From: a virus | Direction: 5' to 3' (one strand) | Virus record (IMG/VR): IMGVR_UViG_3300021197_000393 | Location: 1 to 27,308 of that record | Length of the DNA stretch: 27,308 nt | Shown here: positions 9,218-16,527 of the stretch, piece by piece | Position numbering within the stretch: position 1 is the stretch's first letter | How the letters are laid out: each line of letters starts with the position of its first letter | Notes under the pieces: generated by a model | The model's database searches: none | The model's input: only the letters and a program-made list of their open reading frames with translations | What the model was told of the DNA's origin: nothing | Program-made: the position numbers and the translations under genes

Positions 9218-9945
9218 TAGATAACAGACCTAGAAAATCCTGTAACACCACCACCTGTATTTTGTGATATCATTGTAGAACGTAAGTAATATGTTCTATT
9301 AATTAAAACAATACGCATATTTTTTATGCCTTCGTCAAACTTTTGTTTAGCTACCATTGCATCTTGTGAATTACCACGAAATAGATAAGCATAATGCATT
9401 GCACCATCAACAATAATATGTTTAAACCTTTCAGGAACAACAGGAACATCATCAAATAAAATTAAATCTACAGGAAAACGATAATACTCATATACAACTG
9501 TATAGGCTTTATCAGGTTGAGGAGTAAGTAAATATTCTAACGCAGGTCCTTGTGCAACCCTTTGAGGCACACCTTTTCTAATATCTGTATTATATTCTTG
9601 GTCTACATATTTTTCAAGGTATTCTTCATACGCTATGTTGCCTAGCTTTATTGTTCCATTCCCTAAAGTAGTATCAGCTTTTATACGAAAGCTATCAAAA
9701 TTAACTAACTTTGCATCTTGAGGAAATGAATATCTTGTAACATTTGCAGATACTGTATCTTCTTGTTCTACGTGATTAAAGGGCCAATTAAATTCATGTT
9801 GATTTATATCACGTATAGCAGCATTTATTGCGTCTTTTACTTGGGCATAAAAACCTGTGGCTGTAGGAAAATTACTTGAAGTAAGTTCTGTTTCATTTAA
9901 TCTGCGATTTACTTGGTTGACAAGTTCTAAATAATTATAAGCCAT
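9217..9945 (-). CDS. Head-to-tail adaptor / tail accessory protein, 242 aa
   Basis: The helical N-terminus (YNYLELVNQVNRRLNE, then AINAAIRDIN and HEFNWPFNH around residue 50) and a beta middle followed by a long helical C-terminus resemble P22 gp4-like or T7 gp11-like adaptor proteins that bind the portal ring. It lies between the small fibre-adaptor-like gene and the hub protein, with one-base stop/start overlaps on both sides (9945 and 9217). The C-terminal tail (NTGGGVTGFSRSVI) is Gly/Ser-rich. The adaptor assignment rests on fold-like pattern and gene order; the nearest named family is uncertain. Confidence 0.72.
   Translation of the reverse strand: MAYNYLELVNQVNRRLNETELTSSNFPTATGFYAQVKDAINAAIRDINQHEFNWPFNHVEQEDTVSANVTRYSFPQDAKLVNFDSFRIKADTTLGNGTIKLGNIAYEEYLEKYVDQEYNTDIRKGVPQRVAQGPALEYLLTPQPDKAYTVVYEYYRFPVDLILFDDVPVVPERFKHIIVDGAMHYAYLFRGNSQDAMVAKQKFDEGIKNMRIVLINRTYYLRSTMISQNTGGGVTGFSRSVI
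9589..9617 (-). promoter_or_regulatory. Sigma70-type promoter inside the adaptor gene
   Basis: On the minus strand TTGAAA (9617-9612) precedes TATAAT (9594-9589) with a 17-base spacer, 11 of 12 consensus bases. It is internal to the adaptor gene and points toward the hub and tail fibre genes, about 1 kb before a perfect promoter. Confidence 0.45.
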
Positions 9946-10289
9946 TAATTTTCCCTTATTCGCATTTTTACAGTTCTTTCAGCTTGACTTGCTGTGCTAT
10001 CAATTATATTACAAGTAAAAATATATTCACGATTTAACACCCCACCACCTATATTTATAGTAGCTACTGTACTTGTGTTTGTTTGAGATATATTTTGTAT
10101 ACTGTCAGTTACAGTATTAGATGATGCAGTTGTTAAAGTTTGTCCTGCGGCTAACGTTGTCTTACCTATTTCAGGTGTTTGAACAGACCATGTAACAGAT
10201 GATATCGTAGCAGTGTCTAAAAACCTAGACCAATCTATACTATAATCTAAACTTTCATCTGGGTCTTTTGGTGTCCAACGAAAAGACAT
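9945..10289 (-). CDS. Small beta-sandwich fibre/tail-adaptor-like protein, 114 aa
   Basis: The opening KDPDESLDYSIDWSRFL is the signature I associate with small proteins annotated as phage fibre-tail adaptor or capsid cement proteins: a Pro-Asp/Asp-Tyr N-terminus followed by an immunoglobulin-like beta-sandwich with alternating T/S-rich strands. The C-terminus RTVKMRIREN completes the last strand. AGGAG lies before ATG 10289. It sits between the large repeat protein and the head-tail adaptor. It probably decorates the virion or connects two tail parts; which of the two cannot be told. Confidence 0.68.
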   Translation of the reverse strand: MSFRWTPKDPDESLDYSIDWSRFLDTATISSVTWSVQTPEIGKTTLAAGQTLTTASSNTVTDSIQNISQTNTSTVATINIGGGVLNREYIFTCNIIDSTASQAERTVKMRIREN

Positions 10290-10298
10290 TTAATTCTC

Positions 10299-11498
10299 CT
10301 ATGCAGCTGCTCTACGTTCAGCAGTAGTATCTTGTCTTGGTACGTATACAACTCTTTTTCTATCGTAATCATTTGCAACAAAGTTAAAAGTAACTCCTGT
10401 TGCTGTTATAATACCTGCAGTAGATGTTCCTACTGCTGAAGTGATACGATGTGTATTGCTATGTGTTATTGTGTCATTTATAACACCTGTAGCTGAAACT
10501 GAGTTAAGTCTTTCTTGTACATCGATTTCAAAACCATTTACTTGTACAGACTCTACAGTTGTAGTTCCTTGAACACTTCCTAAAGAATAGGTATTACTGT
10601 GTGTTAGTATACCTATTGCACCTGTAGCTACTACACTAGATAGTGCTTCTGAAGTGGTTATTTCAGGTGTACCTATAGCAACTGTTGCTACTACACCACT
10701 TATAGGCTCATCTACGTTAGGTTTAAGTGTACCTATTGCACCTGTAGCTACTACAGAAGCAGAAGATATAAACGTAAATGCTTTTGCAAAAGGTCTATCA
10801 CCTTTATTAAGTGTAGAAGTTCCAACAACACTTGCAATAGAATGTGTGTTACTGTGTGTTAATGTTCCAATACTACCTGTCGCATTCACACCAACTACAG
10901 GTTCTGTTGGATTAGGTTTTATTGTTCCTAAAGCACCTGTAGCAGACACACCTGTAATTAGTTTTGGTATAGTTTGAACTTGACCTATTTGACCTGTAGC
11001 TGAAACACTTAATAAGCGTTCAGATACATCGACTTCAAATTGACCACCTACTTGTACAGTAGCAATAGTACCTACTAATTCAAAGCTAGGAAGATTAATA
11101 GTTGGTGAAACGTTACCATATCTAGCTGAACCATACCTACCTGTTCCGTATAAAGCATCATTAGCACCAAAAAATGCTTGAGCAAAAACAGTACCTATTG
11201 CACCTGTAGCAGATACACCTGTAAGTGCTTCTGCAGGGTTTTCAGATACTATATTTACTAATCCTGTTGCTGAAACAGAACTTAGTGTTAAACTAGAATC
11301 ATTAACAGCAGTAACAGTTCCAATTTGTCCTGTAGCACTAACACCTGACAGCGTTACACTAATAGTAGCATTAACAGCAGTTATCTGTCCTGTAGCACTA
11401 ACAGACCCTAAAGATATGATTGGAGTTATGACACCGAAAGAAGCAGTACCGTATTCTCCTGAACCATATATAGCATCATTAGCACCGTAGAACGACAT
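10299..11498 (-). CDS. Tandem beta-repeat virion protein, 399 aa
   Basis: Nearly the whole protein consists of about 15 copies of a short repeat, roughly SVSATGxIGTV followed by a 10-20 residue linker, some degenerate (SVVGTSTL, SVQGTTTV). A YG-rich module (YGANDAIYGSGEYGTASFG) at the N-terminus is duplicated near residue 113 (FFGANDALYGTGRYGSARYG). The last 25 residues are charged and end in Ala. Such repeats build beta-solenoids or strings of small beta domains, fitting a virion surface or tail protein. It lies between two capsid/tail-adaptor genes. No cysteine and no catalytic motif is visible. Repeat copy number probably varies between relatives. Confidence 0.75.
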   Translation of the reverse strand: MSFYGANDAIYGSGEYGTASFGVITPIISLGSVSATGQITAVNATISVTLSGVSATGQIGTVTAVNDSSLTLSSVSATGLVNIVSENPAEALTGVSATGAIGTVFAQAFFGANDALYGTGRYGSARYGNVSPTINLPSFELVGTIATVQVGGQFEVDVSERLLSVSATGQIGQVQTIPKLITGVSATGALGTIKPNPTEPVVGVNATGSIGTLTHSNTHSIASVVGTSTLNKGDRPFAKAFTFISSASVVATGAIGTLKPNVDEPISGVVATVAIGTPEITTSEALSSVVATGAIGILTHSNTYSLGSVQGTTTVESVQVNGFEIDVQERLNSVSATGVINDTITHSNTHRITSAVGTSTAGIITATGVTFNFVANDYDRKRVVYVPRQDTTAERRAAA

Positions 11499-11508
11499 GT
11501 CCTACCCC

Positions 11509-11946
11509 TTAAGCTATACGTATTACAGCGTTAGAAGCGTCAGCAGTTGGGAACTGAATAGTCAAGTCACCTGCAGTAGCAGATACTGTACCACCAAAAT
11601 CAATAACAGCAATTGCTTTATTAGATGCACTTGCATTATAAATAATACAACCATCAGCAGAACATGTTACGTTTGAAAATACTTCATCGGCAAAGTCTAC
11701 AATTGCAGTTGTTCCAGAAAGAGATATAGACGCACTGTCTAAAACCTGACCACCTGCAGAATAATTTGTACCACTTGCTTCGTCAGAGTTACCTGTTACG
11801 TCAGAGTAGTTAGTTGTAGCGTTATTGTATGTACCTGATGGGGATGCTTTAATAAGTGCTAGTTTAAGTGAATGAGTATCAAGGTCGTGAGTACCACCTA
11901 ATAACTCTGATTTAAAACTTTTGCACATCGCAGTCGTAATAGCCAT
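11509..11946 (-). CDS. Virion structural protein, 145 aa
   Basis: The pattern SFKSELLGGTHDLDTHSLKL near the N-terminus, then YNNATTNYSDVTGN, a YSAGGQVL strand and a C-terminal AIAVIDFGG resembles a small beta-rich protein commonly found just after the capsid genes of many phages. Its exact position in the particle is not known to me. AAAGGAG lies before ATG 11946. The upstream hairpin at 11973-12005 separates it from the capsid transcription unit, so its level may be lower than that of the capsid. C98 and C103, inside CSADGC, are close enough to pair. Confidence 0.75.
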   Translation of the reverse strand: MAITTAMCKSFKSELLGGTHDLDTHSLKLALIKASPSGTYNNATTNYSDVTGNSDEASGTNYSAGGQVLDSASISLSGTTAIVDFADEVFSNVTCSADGCIIYNASASNKAIAVIDFGGTVSATAGDLTIQFPTADASNAVIRIA

Positions 11947-11972
11947 TTGTAATCTCCTTTTAATATGACATG

Positions 11973-12015
11973 AAGTAAGGGCAACCCTAAAGCTGCCCTT
12001 AACTTATATTAAGTT
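11973..12015 (-). terminator. Hairpin after the capsid-associated gene, possible weak terminator
   Basis: AAGGGCA (11977-11983) pairs with TGCCCTT (11994-12000) across a 10-base loop, extended by AAGT/AACTT on the outside. It starts about ten bases after the stop of the 160-aa gene. An overlapping inverted repeat, AACTTA/TAAGTT (12001-12015), could form instead. There is no clean T-run on the minus strand, so it may be a leaky terminator, a processing site or an mRNA 3' stabiliser. Confidence 0.4.
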
Positions 12016-12497
12016 TAAGCTAAAGTGTCTCTATCAACTTCGTTTGCTGACATGTCACCTTGGTCACTTATATCCATCATCATTGCATACACACGTATTT
12101 TACCTGCAGTAAATGATGCACCACCACCTGCTAATAACACATCAATAGTGTCAGCAGAAGTAGAAGCAGTCAAACCTGTGATTGCAATTTGAGGAGCATA
12201 AGCACCATCGGAAGCACCATCAATATCAAAAGTTGCAACAAACTCATCAACGTCACCACCTGTGAAACCAAGTGATGCTGTTGCATCTGTGCCAGTATTC
12301 TGAGTTGCACTTTCTACAACCTGAAGACCTGCAGCCACGATAAGAGTATTAGCTGGAACTGTGATAGCTTGAATGGTATCACCGTTTGGATTAATGCTAT
12401 TAGCAGTTAAGTCAATAACATTATCCATATAGTATACGTTTCTGCCTCTCTGGGAGTTGCCAGAAGCGGCTTTAAGAACAGCAGTAATATTAGCCAT
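12015..12497 (-). CDS. Putative capsid decoration protein, 160 aa
   Basis: The gene directly follows the major capsid gene with a 12-base gap containing GGGAG. The protein is acidic and beta-rich (ITVPANTLIVAAGLQVVE around residues 44-61, then GKIRVYAMMMDISD near the C-terminus) without cysteines, typical of small head-decoration or cement proteins encoded next to the capsid gene. A hairpin after its stop may end the abundant capsid message, which fits a protein made in capsid-like amounts. The role is inferred from position and composition; no named family is certain. Confidence 0.68.
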   Translation of the reverse strand: MANITAVLKAASGNSQRGRNVYYMDNVIDLTANSINPNGDTIQAITVPANTLIVAAGLQVVESATQNTGTDATASLGFTGGDVDEFVATFDIDGASDGAYAPQIAITGLTASTSADTIDVLLAGGGASFTAGKIRVYAMMMDISDQGDMSANEVDRDTLA

Positions 12498-12509
12498 TAT
12501 ATATTCTCC

Positions 12510-13607
12510 CTACGCTAAACAGTATGCAGCAGTAACGATAGCTTCAGGTCGAAGTATCTTTCTGCCATATAAATGCATACCACGAACAATATCAGCAAAA
12601 GAATCAGGGTCTCTATAAGTCTCTGTCTTGTTGATTTGCTCGGCAGTAGCTACTGATGAAGAGTGACCTGCTACGATAACACCAAAGTTAGAAGTGTTCT
12701 GACCACCTGTGGTAGACGAACCTGTTCCAATTGAAGGAAGGTTATTAGATGTATATATCTTAAAACCATGTAAGTTATTCATAACAAGACCATTTTGCAA
12801 TCCAGAACCACCAAAGTCAGAATTTAGTAGTCTTGAGTCTTCATCTTTTAATAATTCGATGAACACAGGATCAAGAACTAACCATCTGCTTGCTGTATCT
12901 ACATTTTGCTGGTCTAGTAATCTAGACATACGTGCAATAACTTGTAATGGAAATGCATTACCTGTTGTTCCACTTTTTGCAGCAGTTGCACCACCTGCTC
13001 TTGGCTCTAAACCAATCGCATTATTTGCTGAACCTGCTGTGCCATCTGCCTGTGTAAAATCAGAAGCATCAAGTGACATTGAAGCTAATAATTCTGCACC
13101 AACTAAGTTAGCACCATCGGAAGCTGTACTTACTGCTTTAGCACCATTAACAGTTGTGTTAACAGTATTTGGAGCACCGTGTATAGCTGACTGCTTAAAA
13201 CCTGCCATATAACCAAGTACGTCTTGGTCAAATTGGTCGGCTAGTCTATGGGCTGCTCTATCAGATGCTAACTGTTGAAAGTTAATATGCGAATGAGCTT
13301 CCTCAATATCATCCACTTTAAATGCAAAGTAATTAGCTTTGTCAATATTAAGTGAAAATTCTTCATCATCAAGGTCTTGAGGAGTAATAGTAGTTCCTCT
13401 CTCGTATGCCTTAACGGTTATTTCTGGTTCTTTGATAACCTTAACGGAATCGCCCATATTAGCAATCTCACCGAAATAATCATTATTAGTGATTGAATCG
13501 ACTACAGACCCTTTGCGAAATGCAAGTTGAACCTGTTTGCTGTAAATAATAGGACTAAAATTACCGTTAGGAAGATTACCATAACCAGCTGCTGCTGTAA
13601 ATGCCAT
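12510..13607 (-). CDS. Major capsid protein, 365 aa
   Basis: The N-terminus contains NGNFSPIIYSKQVQLAF (residues 14-30), followed by SITNNDYFGEI and VKVIKEPEITV, a pattern I know from major capsid proteins of marine podoviruses and relatives with the HK97 fold (N-arm, spine-helix region EEAHSHINFQQLASDRAAHRL near residue 102, A-domain strands near the C-terminus). About 365 residues is normal. AAGGAG lies well placed before ATG 13607. The long structured leader and its own promoter upstream fit very high expression. It follows the scaffold-like gene and precedes a small decoration-like gene, the standard order. Confidence 0.88.
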   Translation of the reverse strand: MAFTAAAGYGNLPNGNFSPIIYSKQVQLAFRKGSVVDSITNNDYFGEIANMGDSVKVIKEPEITVKAYERGTTITPQDLDDEEFSLNIDKANYFAFKVDDIEEAHSHINFQQLASDRAAHRLADQFDQDVLGYMAGFKQSAIHGAPNTVNTTVNGAKAVSTASDGANLVGAELLASMSLDASDFTQADGTAGSANNAIGLEPRAGGATAAKSGTTGNAFPLQVIARMSRLLDQQNVDTASRWLVLDPVFIELLKDEDSRLLNSDFGGSGLQNGLVMNNLHGFKIYTSNNLPSIGTGSSTTGGQNTSNFGVIVAGHSSSVATAEQINKTETYRDPDSFADIVRGMHLYGRKILRPEAIVTAAYCLA

Positions 13608-13815
13608 TTTAAAATCTCCTTAAACATTTATAATACACGTAAAATACGTGTTGCTTTTAGTCATTTTACTTTATAAGGACCATTCATGCGTTGAGGTTGT
13701 ATAGGAGATAGCTAATCTCTTATAGGCTCACATAACTGGGTAATCTTTAAAGTTTGGTATTAATGTAGCATAAGTATCCTAAAAAGGGGTTATGCTACAC
13801 TTCTAGTTATGTATA
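13608..13815 (-). promoter_or_regulatory. Structured 5' leader of the capsid gene
   Basis: About 200 untranslated bases lie between the capsid promoter and capsid start. Three inverted repeats are present: TGTAGCATAA (13764-13773) with TTATGCTACA (13790-13799), a perfect 10-bp stem about ten bases after the expected transcript start; an imperfect TATA-GAGAT/ATCTC-TATA repeat (13700-13724); and CACGTA/TACGTG (13636-13650) just before the ribosome site. The first could protect the mRNA 5' end; the last could regulate initiation. No gene is supported here. Confidence 0.6.
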
Positions 13816-13843
13816 GTTATATACATAAATTTTTGTTTGTCAA
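13816..13843 (-). promoter_or_regulatory. Sigma70-type promoter of the capsid gene
   Basis: On the minus strand TTGACA (13843-13838) is followed after 16 bases by TATAAC (13821-13816), 11 of 12 consensus bases. It begins 13 bases after the stop of the scaffold-like gene, in real intergenic space, and points at the capsid gene. Transcription should start near 13809. Confidence 0.7.
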
Positions 13844-13856
13844 CTATATTTTTATA

Positions 13857-14741
13857 TTATCTAGCTGAACCTGATATGTCATACACAAAGTTGCCTGACC
13901 TAATAGCTTCCATTATTGCATCAGCTTGTTTCTCGTACTGTGCAGTGGACATTTTTTGAACAGCAGACTCCAGTATTTTTTTACCTGACTCTGCAGTGTC
14001 AACTTTAGTCTTCGTAGCTTTCGTGCCAACTTCCATCGCTGCACTCTTATTACTCTTTGTTGTATTTTCCTTACCGATTCCTGTATCGGCTTTGTATAAG
14101 TCAATAGCTCTTGCTGCTGACCTAGCATCATTGTTGTTTTCATAAAGTGCATCCTGTACCCATTTTGGCTGTTCATCTGCCCAATCGTGAAACTCATCAC
14201 TGTCTCGGATATCAGTAAAGTCAGGATGTAATCTCAATAGTTCTGCTTCAGCTTTATCTTTCTGAGCCTCAACAGACATTTCATCTATCTTTTGTATTCT
14301 ACTTTCTAGCTCAAGTGATTGCTCTTTTGCTTTCTTCATAGCAATAGTCTCAACAATCTTAGCTACGTCTGGGTACTCTGTTGCCCATGCTTCTATGTCC
14401 TCATCGGACTTAGGCAACTTCATTTCTTTTTTAGTTGCTTTAGCTAGTTGCTCTTTCATGTCATCTAGCTGTTTTTGAAACTGCTTTTCTTTCTCCTGAG
14501 TATGCCTTCTTAAATCGCCATATCTTTTCTTAAAAGTTTTCTCTTCAGCCGAAGTCGGTTCTTCTTCACTAGGAGTTTCCTCTTCGCTAGTCTCGCTTGC
14601 ACCTTTTTGCTCCTCAACGAGCCTTGCAAGTTCTTCTTCATCTCGCTTTACTCTTTCCTCTTGAGAATAAGGTCTATTCATAAACATTGCTTTTTTAGGT
14701 GTGTTTTCTTCCACCATTACTTTTGTAGCTTCTTCAGCCAT
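13857..14741 (-). CDS. Probable scaffolding / head assembly protein, 294 aa
   Basis: The protein is highly charged and almost entirely helical. It has an acidic Glu/Ser-rich segment (about 45-70), a Lys/Glu coiled coil (about 75-105 and 135-175) and a less charged C-terminus that could contact the coat protein. It lies between portal-associated genes and the major capsid gene, the scaffold position, and 294 residues is in the usual range. No protease motif is seen. CAAAGGAG lies before ATG 14741. That start shares one base with the stop of a possible 18-codon reading frame upstream. The role is inferred from order and composition. Confidence 0.75.
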   Translation of the reverse strand: MAEEATKVMVEENTPKKAMFMNRPYSQEERVKRDEEELARLVEEQKGASETSEEETPSEEEPTSAEEKTFKKRYGDLRRHTQEKEKQFQKQLDDMKEQLAKATKKEMKLPKSDEDIEAWATEYPDVAKIVETIAMKKAKEQSLELESRIQKIDEMSVEAQKDKAEAELLRLHPDFTDIRDSDEFHDWADEQPKWVQDALYENNNDARSAARAIDLYKADTGIGKENTTKSNKSAAMEVGTKATKTKVDTAESGKKILESAVQKMSTAQYEKQADAIMEAIRSGNFVYDISGSAR

Positions 14742-14797
14742 TAGTTTTCTCCTTTGGGGTTATCGTAGCCATTTATTGTTGGGGGATAAGTAGCCAT
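14741..14797 (-). CDS. Possible 18-aa leader peptide before the scaffold gene
   Basis: Between the 504-aa gene and the scaffold-like gene an ATG at 14797 opens a frame for MATYPPTINGYDNPKGEN, whose TAA stop overlaps the scaffold ATG as TAATG, the junction style used throughout this window. The frame also contains the scaffold ribosome site. Against it, no ribosome site precedes its own ATG and it is very short. It may be a small real peptide, a coupling leader or chance. Confidence 0.25.
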   Translation of the reverse strand: MATYPPTINGYDNPKGEN

Positions 14798-14810
14798 TAA
14801 TTGTGGATTA

Positions 14811-16325
14811 TTAACGTGAAGCTAATCCACCTTGCTTCATCTTTTTAGTTTTCTTTTTCTTCTTAGGTATTAAACCACCTACTGCTGTAGATATGTCACT
14901 GCCGAAACCTGTATTTGAGTCATAGTCATCGCTTTTACTATATCCACCATCATCACTGCCACCCATAGATTGACCTGCTTCTCTACCTGTTATTCTACCT
15001 TCTTTTTCAGCTTTTTCTTGGGCTGCTTTGTTTTTAGCTATTCTTTCTCTAGCTCTTTTTTGTTCTTTGAATGACAGACTAATCTGACGTTGTTTCTTTT
15101 CTTCTTCTTTCTTTTCTTTGTCTAGTCTATCTTGTTCTGCTGCTTTAGCAATGTCACTTGCCTTTAAACCTAATTGATAGTTTTCTATTCCACCACCTGT
15201 TCTAATACCTTCATCTATACTTCTTACTTGTGCTCTTGTTAAATCATCAACTCTTGCAACTTCAGGGTCTTTAACTTTTGCATCCTTTAATGCTAAGTCT
15301 ATATCAAATATATTTTGTGCTTTTTGTTTGCTTAAAAAGGTAGTTGCTGTCTTAGACTTTTTTATTGCGGCATTAAGTTTATCGTACCTAGGTGTCTTTA
15401 TTCCTAATTTCTTTCCGAGTTCAGCAATAGCTACTGCCTTTAAACCTTTGACTTTACCAAGTTGAGCTAGTTGACCTGTTTTTTGTGTTTTAATTGCTTC
15501 AGCAACTTTGGGAGTAGCAATTTGAAAGTTTCTTTGACCTGTAGCTTTATAGTTGTCTAAACTTTGTAAACCTACTGTTCCATCAAAGTTATATTGAACA
15601 GCATATTCAACATCACCTATTGTAGTTCTAGCTCCACCCAAATCTCCAGTTGGGTCATCATTATCATTATTGTCATCTTGTTGTTGTTGCGTACCACCTG
15701 ATTGCTTCTCTTCTTTTACAGGCTCTTCTACAGCTTCTGCTTGAGGCACGAAACCTTTTGGTACAGGATATATAGTATTTCCTATTGACCCATCTGCATT
15801 TATAAGATGTGGTATCATACGAACTTGTTTTGTTTGTTCGTTGTAGTATCTAACGTTTTCAACTTCTGGTACATTAGGTGTGACTAAATTGCCGAAATTT
15901 CCCGGTGCATAAACTTCTTGTTGTCCTTCAATAACTCCACCTGTATTATACTCTAAATCATCTTCTGTGTCAAGGTCTGATTCATCAAAAGGTAAGTCTT
16001 CTGTGTCAAGGTCTGTTTCATCAAAAGGTAAATCATCAGGCATAGTAGCTTCTTCGCTATTACCCATTTGACCCATCTCTTCCATAGTCTTTAAGCCTTG
16101 TTTAGCTTGTTGTCGCATCTTCATAAGTTTTTCAAGACCTATATATCTAACAACATCAGCAGGAAATACAAACTCCCCTTCACTTAATTGTGCAGGTATA
16201 TCATCTCTAACTTCTTCTCGTGTAGAACCCGGGGGTACATCATTGCCTGACACTTCGTCAACCATACCACCTTCATCTTTGAGACCACCATCCTCAAACA
16301 TTTCCATCTGTTCACGTAATGCCAT
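14811..16325 (-). CDS. Portal-adjacent virion-associated protein, 504 aa
   Basis: The N-terminus MEMFEDGGLKDEGGMVDEVS (7-26), then DDIPAQLSEGEFVFPADVVR (about 42-61), is a signature I associate with a conserved protein encoded after the portal in many marine and other phages; its function is not established. Residues about 98-125 contain a tandem 12-residue duplication rich in Asp. The middle is low-complexity, about 385-430 is a Lys/Glu/Arg coiled coil, and the C-terminus is very basic, ending KKMKQGGLASR. Acidic head and basic tail suggest an internal or assembly protein. A perfect promoter lies inside the gene at 15945-15973. Confidence 0.75.
   Translation of the reverse strand: MALREQMEMFEDGGLKDEGGMVDEVSGNDVPPGSTREEVRDDIPAQLSEGEFVFPADVVRYIGLEKLMKMRQQAKQGLKTMEEMGQMGNSEEATMPDDLPFDETDLDTEDLPFDESDLDTEDDLEYNTGGVIEGQQEVYAPGNFGNLVTPNVPEVENVRYYNEQTKQVRMIPHLINADGSIGNTIYPVPKGFVPQAEAVEEPVKEEKQSGGTQQQQDDNNDNDDPTGDLGGARTTIGDVEYAVQYNFDGTVGLQSLDNYKATGQRNFQIATPKVAEAIKTQKTGQLAQLGKVKGLKAVAIAELGKKLGIKTPRYDKLNAAIKKSKTATTFLSKQKAQNIFDIDLALKDAKVKDPEVARVDDLTRAQVRSIDEGIRTGGGIENYQLGLKASDIAKAAEQDRLDKEKKEEEKKQRQISLSFKEQKRARERIAKNKAAQEKAEKEGRITGREAGQSMGGSDDGGYSKSDDYDSNTGFGSDISTAVGGLIPKKKKKTKKMKQGGLASR
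15945..15973 (-). promoter_or_regulatory. Perfect sigma70-type promoter inside the 504-aa gene
   Basis: On the minus strand TTGACA (15973-15968), a 17-base spacer and TATAAT (15950-15945) match consensus at all 12 positions. The codons involved read Leu-Asp-Thr through Tyr-Asn. It points toward the scaffold and capsid genes, with expected start near 15938. The -35 box lies in a duplicated 36-base unit; the second copy (16004-16009) has no -10 partner. Confidence 0.6.
15961..16032 (-). repeat. Two-copy 36-bp in-frame tandem repeat
   Basis: Units 15961-15996 and 15997-16032 differ at only two bases. They encode 12-residue Asp-rich copies around DLPFDE(T/S)DLDTED in the 504-aa protein. The near identity indicates a recent duplication. 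The downstream unit supplies the -35 box of a perfect promoter. Confidence 0.92.
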
Positions 16326-16527
16326 TTACTTCATCCCTTAATAGTTTAAGTTTACTCAAAGACGCTATTGCACCTTGAGACCTATGTAAAGTTATTGTAT
16401 CACTAGATTGCTCTAGTATTTTATGTTGCTTACTTATTTGTAAGTCTATATAATCATTGAAGCTGTTCATTAGCTTGAGGTTGTTCACTAGCGGCTTGAT
16501 TTGCTGCAGCACCTGCTTGTCCATCAT
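16312..16527 (-). CDS. Small helical protein overlapping the portal end, up to 71 aa
   Basis: This reading frame bridges the otherwise empty 16326-16453 between portal and the 504-aa gene and overlaps both. The likely functional part begins at ATG 16470 (MNSFNDYIDLQISKQ, 52 aa), although ATG 16527 has a close AGGA; the start is unsettled. The product is helical with a C-terminal pattern ITLHRSQGAIASLSKLKLLR that resembles small proteins encoded right after phage portals. Such proteins may be head-assembly cofactors, but I know of no proven role. Its stop overlaps the next gene by 14 bases, supporting coupling. Confidence 0.65.
   Translation of the reverse strand: MMDKQVLQQIKPLVNNLKLMNSFNDYIDLQISKQHKILEQSSDTITLHRSQGAIASLSKLKLLRDEVNGIT

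Noticed and set aside
12709-13212. 167-aa plus-strand reading frame within the capsid gene
   Set aside because: Antisense shadow of a clear capsid gene; no ribosome site and composition mirrors the opposite strand.
13661-13687. 8-codon reading frame (MNGPYKVK) in the capsid leader
   Set aside because: Very short and lacks a ribosome site; inverted repeats explain the region better.
13913-14200. 95-aa minus-strand frame within the scaffold-like gene
   Set aside because: Alternate frame of a highly charged helical gene; no start signal.
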